A stretch of 45,218 bases of DNA from Dehalococcoidia bacterium (GCA_016844565.1 JAENJB010000001.1:1-45218); one strand, 5' to 3'; counted from the stretch's first letter, positions 1-9,080 are shown. Notes: generated by a model from the letters alone, not told the origin. Numbers and translations are program-made.

Positions 1-823
1 GGGGAGGCATGCCCTTCTGGAGAGAGAAACCGAAGTGCTTCTCGATGATATCCTCGCCCTTCTCGTTCACCAGCCGCGCATTCTTCATACACAGGGTCGG
101 CGGGCTGCAGTGGACGTACCTCCCGCCGGGGGTCCTAAGCCCCACCGGGTAGAAATGAACGAATTCCATATTGCGCAGGGTGACGCCGGACTTCAGGGCC
201 ATAGCGTAGCCGTCTCCCAGGATATCCCTGGCGGTGGAGTTGACCTGGTATACGCCTGCTCCGCCTCCGGTGGCCAGAATGGTCGCGCGGGCGAACACGG
301 ACAGCCATGTCCCATCGGCCAGGAGGCCGAAGGCGCCGGTCACCCTACCATCATCCTTCAGCAGCCCGGCGATGGTGCATCCCTCGACGGCCCGCACTCC
401 CATCTCCTCCGCCACCTTAGCCTGCCGCAACAGGATGGTCGTACCGCCGTGGACCCGTGTGCCCTCCCATGTGCGGTACATAAAGTGGCCGCCGACGCTC
501 GGTTCCCTGGTTATCTTCGCGCCCAGCTTTATCATGTTGTCGAGCTGACTCGGGACCTCAGCATCGAGCTTCCTTATCAGCGAGTAGTCTTCGAGGTAGT
601 CGCCGGGCCGGGGGTCGTAGCCAGGGATGTCCAACTTTCCGCCGCGGCTCTTGCCGGGGAACATTCCCCTGGCCAGAGAGGTGGCCGTCTCCTTGCCCAG
701 GTCGGCTTTGGAGATGAGTACCACGTCCGCCCCGGCATTCTTCGCCTCGATAGCGGCGGTCATCCCGGCCGCCCCGGCGCCGATTATCAGAATGTCGCAC
801 TGAATCGACTCGGTAGCCACCAT
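1..823 (-). CDS. FAD-dependent fumarate reductase/succinate dehydrogenase-type flavoprotein (5' part, runs off left edge)
   Basis: Only the first 274 codons lie in the window; the frame is open to base 1. The ATG at 823 follows a purine-rich stretch (GAGGAGG-like). Near the N-terminus is an FAD dinucleotide-binding fold: ILIIGAGAAGMTAA at about residues 11-24, then an acidic strand end. Later come ATGGGAGVYQVN and STARDILGDGYAMAL followed by NMEFVHFYPVGL, the hallmark of the FAD_binding_2 family (SdhA/FrdA, L-aspartate oxidase, adenylylsulfate reductase alpha). The C-terminal catalytic and capping regions are outside the window, so the substrate cannot be named. It probably reduces or oxidises a small organic or sulfur substrate in the cytoplasm or at the membrane face. 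It is divergent from the signalling block that starts at 1105. Confidence 0.85.
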   Translation of the reverse strand, partial: MVATESIQCDILIIGAGAAGMTAAIEAKNAGADVVLISKADLGKETATSLARGMFPGKSRGGKLDIPGYDPRPGDYLEDYSLIRKLDAEVPSQLDNMIKLGAKITREPSVGGHFMYRTWEGTRVHGGTTILLRQAKVAEEMGVRAVEGCTIAGLLKDDGRVTGAFGLLADGTWLSVFARATILATGGGAGVYQVNSTARDILGDGYAMALKSGVTLRNMEFVHFYPVGLRTPGGRYVHCSPPTLCMKNARLVNEKGEDIIEKHFGFSLQKGMPP

Positions 824-1064
824 CGCGTCCTCCTCTGCTCAGCAATAGACACCCTGCACCACGAGGCGCGGCTTATTGATGGACTCAAGCGTGGGCGATG
901 GGATTGCAAGCCGCGGGCACAAGCCAATATGAAAACAGATTAGGGCATGCTTGTCAAGGAAGATGAACATCCACCGTGCAAGAATCCGCGCGTCATCGAT
1001 AGCCAGTACTATTCACCCATCGAAAATAGTCCCATTGGGGGATTGCTAAGCCGCACTGCCAAGA

Positions 1065-1091
1065 ATACTATTGAGTATAGCCAGATAGTAT
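1065..1091. promoter_or_regulatory. 7-bp inverted repeat, candidate operator before the HTH gene
   Basis: ATACTAT (1065-1071) and ATAGTAT (1085-1091) form a perfect inverted repeat with a 13-nt spacer, ending 13 nt before the HTH start and overlapping any leader. It could be an autoregulatory site for the small HTH protein. The rest of the 824-1104 gap shows no gene. Evidence is symmetry and position only. Confidence 0.3.
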
Positions 1092-1104
1092 CGGAGGGTC
1101 TCAT

Positions 1105-1335
1105 ATGCCCCTGACGGTAGATGGTCAGACCTACTACAGGACCGCCGAGGTTTGCGCGCTTGTCGGCATAGCCAAGAACACCCTTTTTCGATGGATCAGG
1201 GAAGGGTCGTCCCTGGACGCGGAGCACAGGGACAGGAGAGGCTGGCGTCTGTTCACGAGAAGTGAGGTCGATAGACTCAGGGCCGAGGTCAACCGGGTCC
1301 ACAGAGTGGCCAGGTCCTCGACCGAGCGGACTTGA
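1105..1335 (+). CDS. small MerR/excisionase-like helix-turn-helix DNA-binding protein
   Basis: A 76-residue protein, nearly all one winged-helix DNA-binding domain. TAEVCALVGIAKNTLFRWI (about residues 13-31) is the helix-turn-helix of the MerR/HTH_17 class, and GWRLFTRSEVDRL is the wing and following helix. No effector domain follows, so it looks like an excisionase/AlpA-type or minimal regulator. The ATG has a GGAGGG ribosome-binding site six bases upstream. It sits 12 nt before the solute-binding protein gene and is the first gene of the sensor-kinase/pilus block, so it plausibly controls that block. An inverted repeat lies just upstream. Its target is unknown. Confidence 0.7.
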   Translation: MPLTVDGQTYYRTAEVCALVGIAKNTLFRWIREGSSLDAEHRDRRGWRLFTRSEVDRLRAEVNRVHRVARSSTERT

Positions 1336-1347
1336 ATTTGTGACGCA

Positions 1348-2349
1348 ATGAAAAGGATTCTGGTCATAACATTAGCTATTCTCGCCGGGCTGTCGTCCGG
1401 ATTTGGTTCATCGTCTTGCTCCCCCAGAGGCTATTCGGGAGACGCCGAACCTGTCACCATCGGAATGGAGTCCACTGCGGTGAACTCACTCATATACATT
1501 GCCGAGAACCAGAGGTACTTCGAGGCCAACGGTCTCCAGATAACTATTAAAGACAACTATCCGTCGGGGGCAGCCGCGGTCGAGGGCATGATGAAAGGCG
1601 AAGTAGACATCGCTACCGCGGCCGAGCTTGCCATTGTCAGACGGGCGTTTGCCAAGGAACGCATTCTAACGCTTACAAGCATCGACATGTTTATGCACAT
1701 GAAGTTGATTGTCCGGAAAGACCGCGGCATCCAGAACATCCAGGACCTCAAGGGGAAAAGGGTCGGGGTACCAACGAAATCGGCGGCGGACTTCATGCTT
1801 GGCAGGTTCCTCTATTTGCAAGGAATTAACGCCAATCAAATAACTATCGTTGACGTCCAGGCCCCGCAAGCCGTAGAAGCATTGATAAACGGAGAGGTTG
1901 ACGCCGTCGTTGCCTGGCAACCCAATGTCATTGCTATCCAAGATAAACTGGGAGACAAGGTAAGTGTTTGGGATGTTCAAAGTGGACAACCGATATACTG
2001 CGCCGTGGTCACTGCCGACGACTGGGTTAAGAACCATCCCGGTGTGGTTGAACGGTTCCTGAAGTCGCTGGCTCAGGCTGAGGACTACCTAATCCGCAAT
2101 CCTAACCAGGCCAGAGCCATTATACAAAAACGTTTGGGTTACGATGACAGGTATATCGAAACCATCTGGCCAGCACATCAATTTTCCCTCCGGCTCAACG
2201 AGTCTCTCATTGCGGCCATGGAAGACCAAGCGAGGTGGATGATAAAGAACAATCTCACCACTGAAAAGCAGGTGCCTAATTTCCTGGATTACATTCACGA
2301 AGATGGACTCAAAGCGATAAAACCTGGAGCGGTGAACATTATCCGCTAA
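1348..2349 (+). CDS. ABC-type solute-binding protein, NMT1/SsuA/ThiY-like (sensor partner?)
   Basis: A 333-residue exported protein. The N-terminus is Lys-Arg plus a hydrophobic stretch ending near SSSC at residue 24, which could be lipidated although the lipobox is poor. The mature part has the type II periplasmic binding fold of nitrate/sulfonate/taurine/pyrimidine-precursor binding proteins: YIAENQRYFEANGL, AAVEGMMKGEVDIAT, LKGKRVGVPTKSAADFML and ALINGEVDAVVAWQP. No permease or ATPase gene is adjacent. Instead the next gene, 11 nt away, is a membrane histidine kinase with a large extracytoplasmic segment. I infer it may be a ligand-binding input for that kinase rather than part of an importer. 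The start lacks a strong ribosome-binding site, so coupling to the HTH gene is possible. Confidence 0.85.
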   Translation: MKRILVITLAILAGLSSGFGSSSCSPRGYSGDAEPVTIGMESTAVNSLIYIAENQRYFEANGLQITIKDNYPSGAAAVEGMMKGEVDIATAAELAIVRRAFAKERILTLTSIDMFMHMKLIVRKDRGIQNIQDLKGKRVGVPTKSAADFMLGRFLYLQGINANQITIVDVQAPQAVEALINGEVDAVVAWQPNVIAIQDKLGDKVSVWDVQSGQPIYCAVVTADDWVKNHPGVVERFLKSLAQAEDYLIRNPNQARAIIQKRLGYDDRYIETIWPAHQFSLRLNESLIAAMEDQARWMIKNNLTTEKQVPNFLDYIHEDGLKAIKPGAVNIIR

Positions 2350-2360
2350 AACGGGAAACT

Positions 2361-5300
2361 ATGGGAATTAGATCGCAGCTTATCATGACCGTGCTCCTGT
2401 TCGGAGTCGTCCTGGGGGTTGTTTCGGCCTCGGCGATTATCACGAACCAGCAGATAATAAGATCTGGCGAACAGGAGGAGATTGCCGATAGTATCGCTCG
2501 GGGGGCTGGGGAGCTAGGCTACCTGGCGAATGGCTACGTGATTCACCGGGAAAGCCAGCTACTCGACAGGTGGCATTCCCGGTTTACATCCTTCTCCAGT
2601 GACGTGGCCAGACTGCAGTACAGGAATCCGGAGCAACAGGTTACTGTCCGTAATATGCAGGCAAACTCAGCGCAGCTACGAGTCGTATTTGGCAGCGTAG
2701 CGTCCACTGTTGGCAGTCTCCCTCAAAACCAGGGAACTATCGACCTTGCACTGCTGCAGGTCTCATGGAGCCGCTTGGAAGTCCAGGTCCAGGAACTAGT
2801 CTCGGATGCTAACCGCTTATCAGGAATGTTACATGCCCAAGCCGAGCAACTGAAGCAAACCAACATGCTCGTCACCTTCATCATGATAGGAGTCTTCGTA
2901 GCATATTCCCTCGTCAACTACTTTATGACGCAGAGGCGAGTGCTGAAAGGCATTGCGACGCTCCAAGCCGGGACTGCTGTCATTGGCTCCGGCAACCTGG
3001 ATTTCAAGATTGAAGAGAAGAAGAATGACGAAATCGGTTATTTAGCCCGCGCCTTCAACCAGATGACTGCCAACTTGAAAGATGTAACCACAACCAAAGC
3101 TGAACTGGAAAGGGAGATTGAAGAGCGTAAGAAAGTGGAGGAGGCGCTGAGAGAACATCGCGAGCACCTCGAAGAGTTGGTGGCTGAGCGGACAGCTGAG
3201 CTAAGCAAGTCAGAAGAACGCTACCGCACCACGCTGGACGGCATGCTGGAGGGGTGTCAGGTCATCGGCTTCGACTGGTGCTACCGCTATCTCAATGACG
3301 CTGCTGCCGGACAGGGTCGGCGTCCCAAAGAGGAGTTGCTCGGCCGAACCATGATGCAGGCATACCCTGGCATCGAGAACACAGAGATGTTTGCCCACCT
3401 CAGGCGTTGCATGGAAAACCGTACCTCGCACCGGATGGAAAATGAATTCACCTATCCAGATGGTGAGAAAGGCTGGTTTGAGCTGCGGGTCGAGCCTGTT
3501 CCAGAGGGCGTCTTTATCCTCTCTCTTGACGTCACCGAGCGCAAGCGTGCAGAGCAAAGACTTCTCCACATGTACGGTGTCATGCTGACTGTCAGGAACG
3601 TCAACCAGCTGATTGTGAGGACCGACGATGAGTCGCAACTGCTGCGCGAAGCGTGCGCCGCCCTGGTTGACGGGCGCAACTACAGGGTCGCCTGGATCGG
3701 CCTCACGTCAAAGGACTCTTTCGATGTCCTCCCTGTAGCGCAGGTGGGTTTCGAAGACGGCTATCTGTCCGCCGTTAAGGTGACCTGGGACGATTCAGAA
3801 TACGGGCGGGGGCCGACAGGCACGGCGATGAGGACGTGCAGCCCCTCGGTTGTTCGGGATATTTTGCACGACGAACGGTACCTTCCCTGGCGTGAGGAGA
3901 CCCTTAGGCGCGGCTGCCGGTCGTCTGCGGCACTGCCCCTGATGGTTGAGAATAATGTGATCGGCGCCCTGAGCGTCTGCTCTGCGACGCCGGATGCCTT
4001 TGACAACGCTGAGATCGACGTCCTTGTGGAACTGGCCGGGGACATCTCTCTGGGTATTGAGAAGATACGGAGGAGGGCAGAGCTTAGGCAGGCGGCGGAG
4101 GAGCTGAGAAGGTCGGAGGGTAAGTACTCCACTCTCGTGGAACGAAGCAACGACGGGATCATCATCGTTCAGGATGGGACCCTTAAATTCGTGAATTCCA
4201 GGTTGGGTGAGATGACCGGTTTCTCACCAGAAGAGGCATTGGGCGAGCCTTTCCTCAACTTCATTGCCCCGGAATACAGAGCACCCGTGGCAGAGAGCTA
4301 CCGGAAGAGGATGTGCGGCGAGGAGGCGCAGGGCAAGTATGAAATAGCGATTCTCAGTAAGGATGGCCGGGAGGTCTTCGTCGAAACAAACGCCAGCCGG
4401 ATTGAATACGAGGGACGCCCCGCCGAAATGGCCATCGTGCGTGACATCACCGACCGCAAACGGGCGGAGGAAGAGATCAGCAAGCTGCTCAGTGCCGTGG
4501 AACAGGGTCCAGCAATAGTCACTGTGACAGACGCCCAGGGGGTCATCCAGTACGTCAACCCCAGGTTCTCCCAGATAACGGGCTTTGAACGCCACGAGAT
4601 CGTGGGAACAAACGCGGGCGCCCGGGGCACATCGTCACCCGAGGAGTCGCGGCCGATGTGGGACGCGCTCCACGGGGGACAGGAATGGCACGGGGAGTTA
4701 CAGAACTACAAGAAGACGGGCGAACTCTACTGGGAAGCAGCTTCAATCGCGCCTGTCAAGAACCGGGAAGGCGTTATCACTCATTTTGTAAAGGTGGCTG
4801 AGGACATTTCCGAGCGCAAACGGATGCAGGAGCAACTCATCATCACCGACCGCTTGGCGTCTATCGGCGAGTTGGCGTCCGGAATCGCCCACGAGTTGAA
4901 CAACCCGCTTACCGGAGTGCTCGGCCTGTCCTCTCTCCTCTTAGAAAGGGTCACCGACGAAGACGTCAAACAAGACCTGAAACTTGTCTGCAGCGAGGCC
5001 CAGCGTGCCGCCAAGGTAGTGAAGAACCTCCTTACCTTCGCTCGAAAGCATCCTGCGGTACGCCAACTGGTCAGTCTGAATAGCGTCATTCAGAGGGTGC
5101 TTGAACTGCGCGCCTACGAGCAAACGGTGAGCAATATCCGCGTTATCAGCCGTCTCGCACCTGACCTGCCGGAAATCGTGGCGGACGATTTCCAGCTGCA
5201 GCAGGTCTTCCTTAACATCATCATCAATGCTGAGTATTTCATGGTGCAGGCGCACAACAGGGGAGAGTTGATGATAACCACGGAAAAAGGGGCGGGCATC

Positions 5301-5534
5301 GTCAGGGCTTCGTTTAGTGATGATGGTACCGGAATTCCTAAAGAAAACCTGGGGCACGTCTTCGACCCGTTCTTCACCAGCAAGGAGGTGGGCAAGGGGA
5401 CCGGGCTGGGGCTAAGCATCTGCCACGGCATAGTAGCCGCGCACGGCGGCCGTATCTTCGCCGAAAGCGAACTCGGCAAGGGAGCTACCTTCGTCATAGA
5501 GCTGCCTCTGGGTGACAGGGAGGGAATAGAGTGA
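2361..5534 (+). CDS. membrane hybrid-input sensor histidine kinase (HAMP-PAS-GAF-PAS-PAS-HisKA-HATPase)
   Basis: A 1057-residue kinase. Transmembrane helices are at about 7-27 and 169-187. They flank a helical extracytoplasmic sensor (28-167). Then come HAMP (about 189-243), a coiled coil (244-285), PAS (281-397), GAF (410-572), PAS (585-700), PAS (705-820), HisKA and HATPase_c. The phospho-accepting histidine is H844 in GIAHELNNPL. The N box is around N952-N956, the G1 box DDGTGI begins at 987, then FDPFFTSK and GTGLGLSI (1013-1020). All catalytic boxes look intact. Its stop overlaps the GTG start of the receiver gene by 4 nt, indicating translational coupling. Preceded by a solute-binding protein and followed by two response regulators and PilT, it likely feeds surface motility or c-di-GMP turnover. 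Confidence 0.95.
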   Translation: MGIRSQLIMTVLLFGVVLGVVSASAIITNQQIIRSGEQEEIADSIARGAGELGYLANGYVIHRESQLLDRWHSRFTSFSSDVARLQYRNPEQQVTVRNMQANSAQLRVVFGSVASTVGSLPQNQGTIDLALLQVSWSRLEVQVQELVSDANRLSGMLHAQAEQLKQTNMLVTFIMIGVFVAYSLVNYFMTQRRVLKGIATLQAGTAVIGSGNLDFKIEEKKNDEIGYLARAFNQMTANLKDVTTTKAELEREIEERKKVEEALREHREHLEELVAERTAELSKSEERYRTTLDGMLEGCQVIGFDWCYRYLNDAAAGQGRRPKEELLGRTMMQAYPGIENTEMFAHLRRCMENRTSHRMENEFTYPDGEKGWFELRVEPVPEGVFILSLDVTERKRAEQRLLHMYGVMLTVRNVNQLIVRTDDESQLLREACAALVDGRNYRVAWIGLTSKDSFDVLPVAQVGFEDGYLSAVKVTWDDSEYGRGPTGTAMRTCSPSVVRDILHDERYLPWREETLRRGCRSSAALPLMVENNVIGALSVCSATPDAFDNAEIDVLVELAGDISLGIEKIRRRAELRQAAEELRRSEGKYSTLVERSNDGIIIVQDGTLKFVNSRLGEMTGFSPEEALGEPFLNFIAPEYRAPVAESYRKRMCGEEAQGKYEIAILSKDGREVFVETNASRIEYEGRPAEMAIVRDITDRKRAEEEISKLLSAVEQGPAIVTVTDAQGVIQYVNPRFSQITGFERHEIVGTNAGARGTSSPEESRPMWDALHGGQEWHGELQNYKKTGELYWEAASIAPVKNREGVITHFVKVAEDISERKRMQEQLIITDRLASIGELASGIAHELNNPLTGVLGLSSLLLERVTDEDVKQDLKLVCSEAQRAAKVVKNLLTFARKHPAVRQLVSLNSVIQRVLELRAYEQTVSNIRVISRLAPDLPEIVADDFQLQQVFLNIIINAEYFMVQAHNRGELMITTEKGAGIVRASFSDDGTGIPKENLGHVFDPFFTSKEVGKGTGLGLSICHGIVAAHGGRIFAESELGKGATFVIELPLGDREGIE

Positions 5535-5926
5535 AGAACAGCGGTGTTGCGGCAAGAAGAATTCTGGTGGTCGAGGATGAACCGGTGATCAGCCGGGTCT
5601 GCGTGCAAAGCCTTACCGGGGAAGGGTTGGAAGTAGACGTTGCCGTCAACGGCAGTGTGGCTGAAGGCATGTTGTGGAATAGAGACTACGACCTTATTCT
5701 GATTGACATACGGACGCCGGTGATGAATGGCAAGCAGCTTTATCAAAGCATCACTGAGAAACATCCGGAGCTGGTTCGCGGGGTGATATTCACCACCGGA
5801 GACGTGATGGGTAGCGATACCGAGAATTTCCTGAAACAGAGCGGCAGGCTGTTCCTGCTCAAGCCGTTTGCCCCGAACGAGCTAGTAGCCGTGGTAAGAG
5901 ACGCCTTGAGGCGATTGGAGAGATGA
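5531..5926 (+). CDS. single-domain response regulator (receiver only)
   Basis: A 131-residue CheY-like receiver. The acidic pocket is E15-D16-E17 (VVEDEP), the phosphorylation site D59 in LILIDIRTP, the switch Thr is in IFTTGD (88-89) and the conserved Lys is K111 in LLKPF. There is no output domain, so it either shuttles phosphate to another protein or acts by protein contact. GTG start in a GTGA overlap with the kinase gene; its own stop overlaps the next start as ATGA. The three genes therefore form one translationally coupled unit, and the kinase is the obvious phosphodonor. Confidence 0.93.
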   Translation: MKNSGVAARRILVVEDEPVISRVCVQSLTGEGLEVDVAVNGSVAEGMLWNRDYDLILIDIRTPVMNGKQLYQSITEKHPELVRGVIFTTGDVMGSDTENFLKQSGRLFLLKPFAPNELVAVVRDALRRLER

Positions 5927-6975
5927 CCGCCAGACAGGAACGCATACTCATCGTTGATGACGAGTCCGTAGTGCGGAGGGTGCTGCAGCAGAAGCTGTCG
6001 GCCGCAGGCTATTATTGTGAGGAAGCTGGTAACGCTTACCAGGCTCAGGACAAACTCAACGGTGACGCAGTGGAGCTAGTGATTCTGGATATTACGATGC
6101 CTGGTAAATCAGGCGTTGAGCTATTGTCTGAGATTAAGCTCTGCCATCCAGATACCGCAGTCATCATGGCTACTGCCGTGTCGGATACCAGCATTGCGAT
6201 TCAGTGTATGAAAGAAGGGGCCTATGACTATCTGACCAAACCTTTTAATCTTGATGAGGTTATCTTGAGCGCACAGCGCGCCCTTGAGAAACGGAGACTG
6301 GAGCTCGAGAACAGGGATTACCGCCAGCATCTCGAGGGGAAGGTTGAAGAACAGGCGGGGAAAATCCGCGCCTCATTTCTCAGCTCCATAACTGCTTTGG
6401 CCTACGCTCTTGAGGCTAAGGACAGGTACACCAGCGGTCACTCGCAGCGGGTAGCCCGAATGGCTGTGGCCGTAGCCAAGGAATTGGATATACCGTCGGA
6501 CAGAGTTGAGAAGATAAGGCTGGGCGCGTTGATCCATGATCTCGGCAAGATAGGAGTGAGAGAAGCCGTTCTGAACAAGCCGGGCAAACTCACGGACGAA
6601 GAGTTTCGGCATATGGGTGAACATCCTGACATTGGGCAGCATATCCTGAATCCTGTGGTCGACGAAAAGAGCACCCTGGAGATGGTGCGACACCACCACG
6701 AACGCTACGACGGGCGGGGCTATCCGGACGGATTGCAGGGCGAAAAGATACCGTTGGGCGCCAGAATCCTGGCCGTGGCTGATAGCTATGACGCAATGAC
6801 CTCTGAGCGCCCCTACCGGGGCGCAATGAGTGTCGATGCTGCCAACGCCGAGATAGTGCGTGGCCGCAGCGCTCAATTCGACCCCATGGTGGCGGACGCC
6901 TTCCTGAGGTCTGGAAGCCAGCGGATTCTCTTGCTCGGCCTCACCAGAGCCCTTGGCTTAAGGCCGCCGGGCTAA
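5923..6975 (+). CDS. response regulator with HD-GYP c-di-GMP phosphodiesterase domain
   Basis: A 350-residue two-domain protein. The N-terminal receiver has phosphosite D56 (ILDITMPGKSG) and K106 (YLTKPF). A helical linker (about 112-150) leads to an HD-GYP domain (about 150-335) with SGHS (H173), the HD pair H205-D206 in LIHDLGKIG, HHHERYDGRGYPDG (257-270) and ADSYDAMTSERPYR (287-299). The HD and GYP motifs are complete, so it should hydrolyse cyclic di-GMP under phosphorylation control. It is coupled by ATGA to the receiver gene and lies 39 nt before pilT. Lowering c-di-GMP next to a pilus retraction motor fits a switch between attachment and twitching. That link is inference. Confidence 0.93.
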   Translation: MTARQERILIVDDESVVRRVLQQKLSAAGYYCEEAGNAYQAQDKLNGDAVELVILDITMPGKSGVELLSEIKLCHPDTAVIMATAVSDTSIAIQCMKEGAYDYLTKPFNLDEVILSAQRALEKRRLELENRDYRQHLEGKVEEQAGKIRASFLSSITALAYALEAKDRYTSGHSQRVARMAVAVAKELDIPSDRVEKIRLGALIHDLGKIGVREAVLNKPGKLTDEEFRHMGEHPDIGQHILNPVVDEKSTLEMVRHHHERYDGRGYPDGLQGEKIPLGARILAVADSYDAMTSERPYRGAMSVDAANAEIVRGRSAQFDPMVADAFLRSGSQRILLLGLTRALGLRPPG

Positions 6976-7014
6976 GCTACGGCTGCCGGCTGCCGGAATT
7001 TCGGAGATGCCAAT

Positions 7015-8070
7015 ATGCAGGTAGACGAACTTCTGAGAGTCATGGTGAACAAGGGCGCGTCAGACTTACATCTGACTGTGCAGAGCCCGCCTGTGCTCCG
7101 CATCGACGGAGTTCTCACGCCGGAACAGGAATCGCCGCCGCTCACACCCGATGATGTTGAACTTGCCTTTGAACAGGTCTCTAATGAGGCGCAGAGGGTC
7201 GCCTTCGACAGCGAGCACGAGTTGGACTTTGCCTACGCCGTTCCCGGGCTGGCCCGGTTCCGAGTCAACGCGCTGCAGCAGAGAGGCAGCATGAGCCTCG
7301 TCTTCCGGCTCGTGCCGTTCACGATCCGCTCCATCGACGACTTGGGCCTGCCGCAGCTCTGTAAGGAGCTTGTCCTCAGGCCACGAGGGTTCATCCTGGT
7401 GACCGGCCCTGCCGGCAGTGGCAAGTCAACCACTCTGGCAGCCATGATCAATCATCTCAACGAGACCGAGAAGCGAAATATCATTACAATCGAGGACCCG
7501 ATTGAATTCCTGTTTCGCAACGAGAAATGCCTCATACGGCAGCGGGACCTGGGGGACGACACCAGGTCCTTTTCGAGTGCGCTTGTACATGCTCTCCGTC
7601 ACGACCCGGACGTAATGGTCATCGGTGAGATCCGGGACCTGGCCACCGTAAGCACCGCCATGATGGCCGCCGAGACGGGCCATCTGGTCCTCGGCACCCT
7701 GCACACTATCGACGCCGCGCAGTCCATCGACCGGATGGTCGACATGTTCCCGTACGGTCAGCAGCAGCAGATAAGACTGCAACTGTCGCAGGTGATCGAG
7801 GCGGTGCTGTCCCAGATGCTCCTGCCTCGAATCGAGGGGGGGCGAGTAGCCGCCTTTGAGATAATGCTTGCCAGCAGCATCATCAGAAGACTCATCCGCG
7901 AGGGTAAGACCTTTGAGATACCCCCAAACATAGAGATGGGCACCATGGAGGGTATGCAGACCATGGACCAGGCGCTGGCCGACTTAGTGAAGAGGAATGT
8001 AGTTGCCCCGCAAGACGCGATGATGCGGAACAGCAACCCGGCAAAGTTGAGCCTGCTGCTCCAGCGCTGA
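7015..8070 (+). CDS. pilT: type IV pilus retraction ATPase PilT
   Basis: A 351-residue hexameric secretion ATPase that depolymerises type IV pili and powers twitching. The N-terminal PAS-like part has GASDLHLT (14-21) and PVLRIDG. Walker A is GPAGSGKSTT (131-140), the Asp box ITIEDPIEF, Walker B VMVIGEIRD and the His box TGHLVLGTLHT. The C-terminal IIRRLIREGKTFEI matches the PilT AIRNLIRE signature that separates PilT from the extension ATPase PilB. Length is typical. A GGAG site precedes the ATG. No other pilus genes are present here, so the rest of the machine must be elsewhere. It closes the signalling block. Confidence 0.93.
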   Translation: MQVDELLRVMVNKGASDLHLTVQSPPVLRIDGVLTPEQESPPLTPDDVELAFEQVSNEAQRVAFDSEHELDFAYAVPGLARFRVNALQQRGSMSLVFRLVPFTIRSIDDLGLPQLCKELVLRPRGFILVTGPAGSGKSTTLAAMINHLNETEKRNIITIEDPIEFLFRNEKCLIRQRDLGDDTRSFSSALVHALRHDPDVMVIGEIRDLATVSTAMMAAETGHLVLGTLHTIDAAQSIDRMVDMFPYGQQQQIRLQLSQVIEAVLSQMLLPRIEGGRVAAFEIMLASSIIRRLIREGKTFEIPPNIEMGTMEGMQTMDQALADLVKRNVVAPQDAMMRNSNPAKLSLLLQR

Positions 8071-8173
8071 AACCCCGGTTGCGGCCCGCAAGAACCACCT
8101 CATTTGACGCCTCCCGACGCGCTTGCTATCATGCCGCTCACTGTTTCCTCGGACTGGAGAAAGGGGCGAGTCA

Positions 8174-8920
8174 ATGCAGTACGACGATCTGTTGCAACTG
8201 GTGGCGAAGAGAAGGAGCGTGCGCGCCTTCAAATCCGACCCCGTTCCCGATGAGTACATAGACAAGATTATCGAGGTGGCCCGCTGGGCGCCCTCCGGGG
8301 CCAACACGCAGCCCTGGGAGTTCGTGGTCATCAGGAACAAGAAGTTGAAGGAGAAGATAGTGGATATCCTCGCCGAAGACGAGGTGACGTCCCACAAGAT
8401 GGAGATGACCCGGGAGCCGGAACTGAGACATCCCGGCCCGGCCAACAGAAAACCGGGGGCACGGCCCAACTATGCAAATGCGCCGGTCCTTATCCTGGTC
8501 TGCGGCGACCACCGCACTAAGGAAGGCATGACGGTGAACGCTATCTACAATCACGGCCCGGACGGCCTCCAGCACTTCGCCTCGGGGCTCGCCAGCGCCT
8601 TTCTGTATATTCAGCTGGCGGCAACCAGCCTCGGGCTGGGCTCCCGGTGGGTCTCAGCGGTGAATAACCCCCTGCCTCAGGTGCAGATCAAGCAATTACT
8701 GGGTATCCCGAAGGAGGTCATGGTCTACGACATGACGCCCATCGGCTACCCGGCGCCTCTACCGGCGTCGGAGCAAAGGATGAGGGCGCGCCGCAAGGCG
8801 GAGGAGATGACCCACCGCGACGGGTACGAGAAGGCAAAGTACCGCACCGCCGAGCAAATCAAGGAGTTCCTCAAGAAGGTGCATGGCAGGGAGGGGGCCC
8901 GGCTCGGCGGCAAGAACTAG
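8174..8920 (+). CDS. nitroreductase-family FMN oxidoreductase
   Basis: A 248-residue protein of the FMN-dependent nitroreductase family. KRRSVRAFKSDPVP (about 12-25) is the N-terminal FMN phosphate-binding arm, followed by ARWAPSGANTQPWEFVVI; the later ATSLGLGSRWVSAV and GIPKEVMVYDMTPIGYP segments are also conserved. These enzymes use NAD(P)H and FMN to reduce nitroaromatics, quinones, enones or more specific substrates; the real substrate is unknown. I chose the ATG at 8174 because AAAGGGGCGAG precedes it; an upstream in-frame start at 8123 adds 17 residues not seen in the family. It stands alone between pilT and the B12 riboswitch. A second member is at 28920-29486. Confidence 0.9.
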   Translation: MQYDDLLQLVAKRRSVRAFKSDPVPDEYIDKIIEVARWAPSGANTQPWEFVVIRNKKLKEKIVDILAEDEVTSHKMEMTREPELRHPGPANRKPGARPNYANAPVLILVCGDHRTKEGMTVNAIYNHGPDGLQHFASGLASAFLYIQLAATSLGLGSRWVSAVNNPLPQVQIKQLLGIPKEVMVYDMTPIGYPAPLPASEQRMRARRKAEEMTHRDGYEKAKYRTAEQIKEFLKKVHGREGARLGGKN

Positions 8921-8948
8921 CGAGCCGGGGCCATTCAGTAACCTAAGC

Positions 8949-9031
8949 TGTCATTGCGAGCGAAGCGAAGCAATCTCAATAGCGTTGTGGCGAGATTGCT
9001 TCGTCCCGATCAGTCGGGCCTCGCAATGACA
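8949..9031. repeat. family A palindromic repeat copy 1
   Basis: Begins TGTCATTGCGAGCGAAGCG, contains GCAATCTC and the mirrored GAGATTGCTTCGTC, and ends CTCGCAATGACA. The two ends are inverted repeats, so transcripts can fold into a long hairpin. It lies between the nitroreductase gene and the promoter of the cobalamin operon. Confidence 0.9.
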
Positions 9032-9051
9032 AGTAGCTCGGTGCCAGGGGG

Positions 9052-9080
9052 TTGACTGCCCATTTTCGGTTGTGTATACT
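9052..9080 (+). promoter_or_regulatory. sigma-70-type promoter of the cobalamin operon
   Basis: TTGACT (9052-9057), a 17-nt spacer, then TATACT (9075-9080): five of six consensus bases in each hexamer. Transcription would begin near 9087 and run straight into the riboswitch. Confidence 0.8.

Noticed and set aside
35..943. 302-codon open frame on the plus strand
   Set aside because: It is antisense to the clear flavoprotein frame on the minus strand, which has FAD motifs and a ribosome-binding site.
1348..2349. A complete SsuABC/ThiXYZ importer
   Set aside because: Only the binding protein is present; the neighbours are regulatory genes.
8949..9031. CRISPR array as an explanation for the repeats
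   Set aside because: Repeats are long palindromic singletons scattered between genes, not short direct repeats with uniform spacers; no cas genes.
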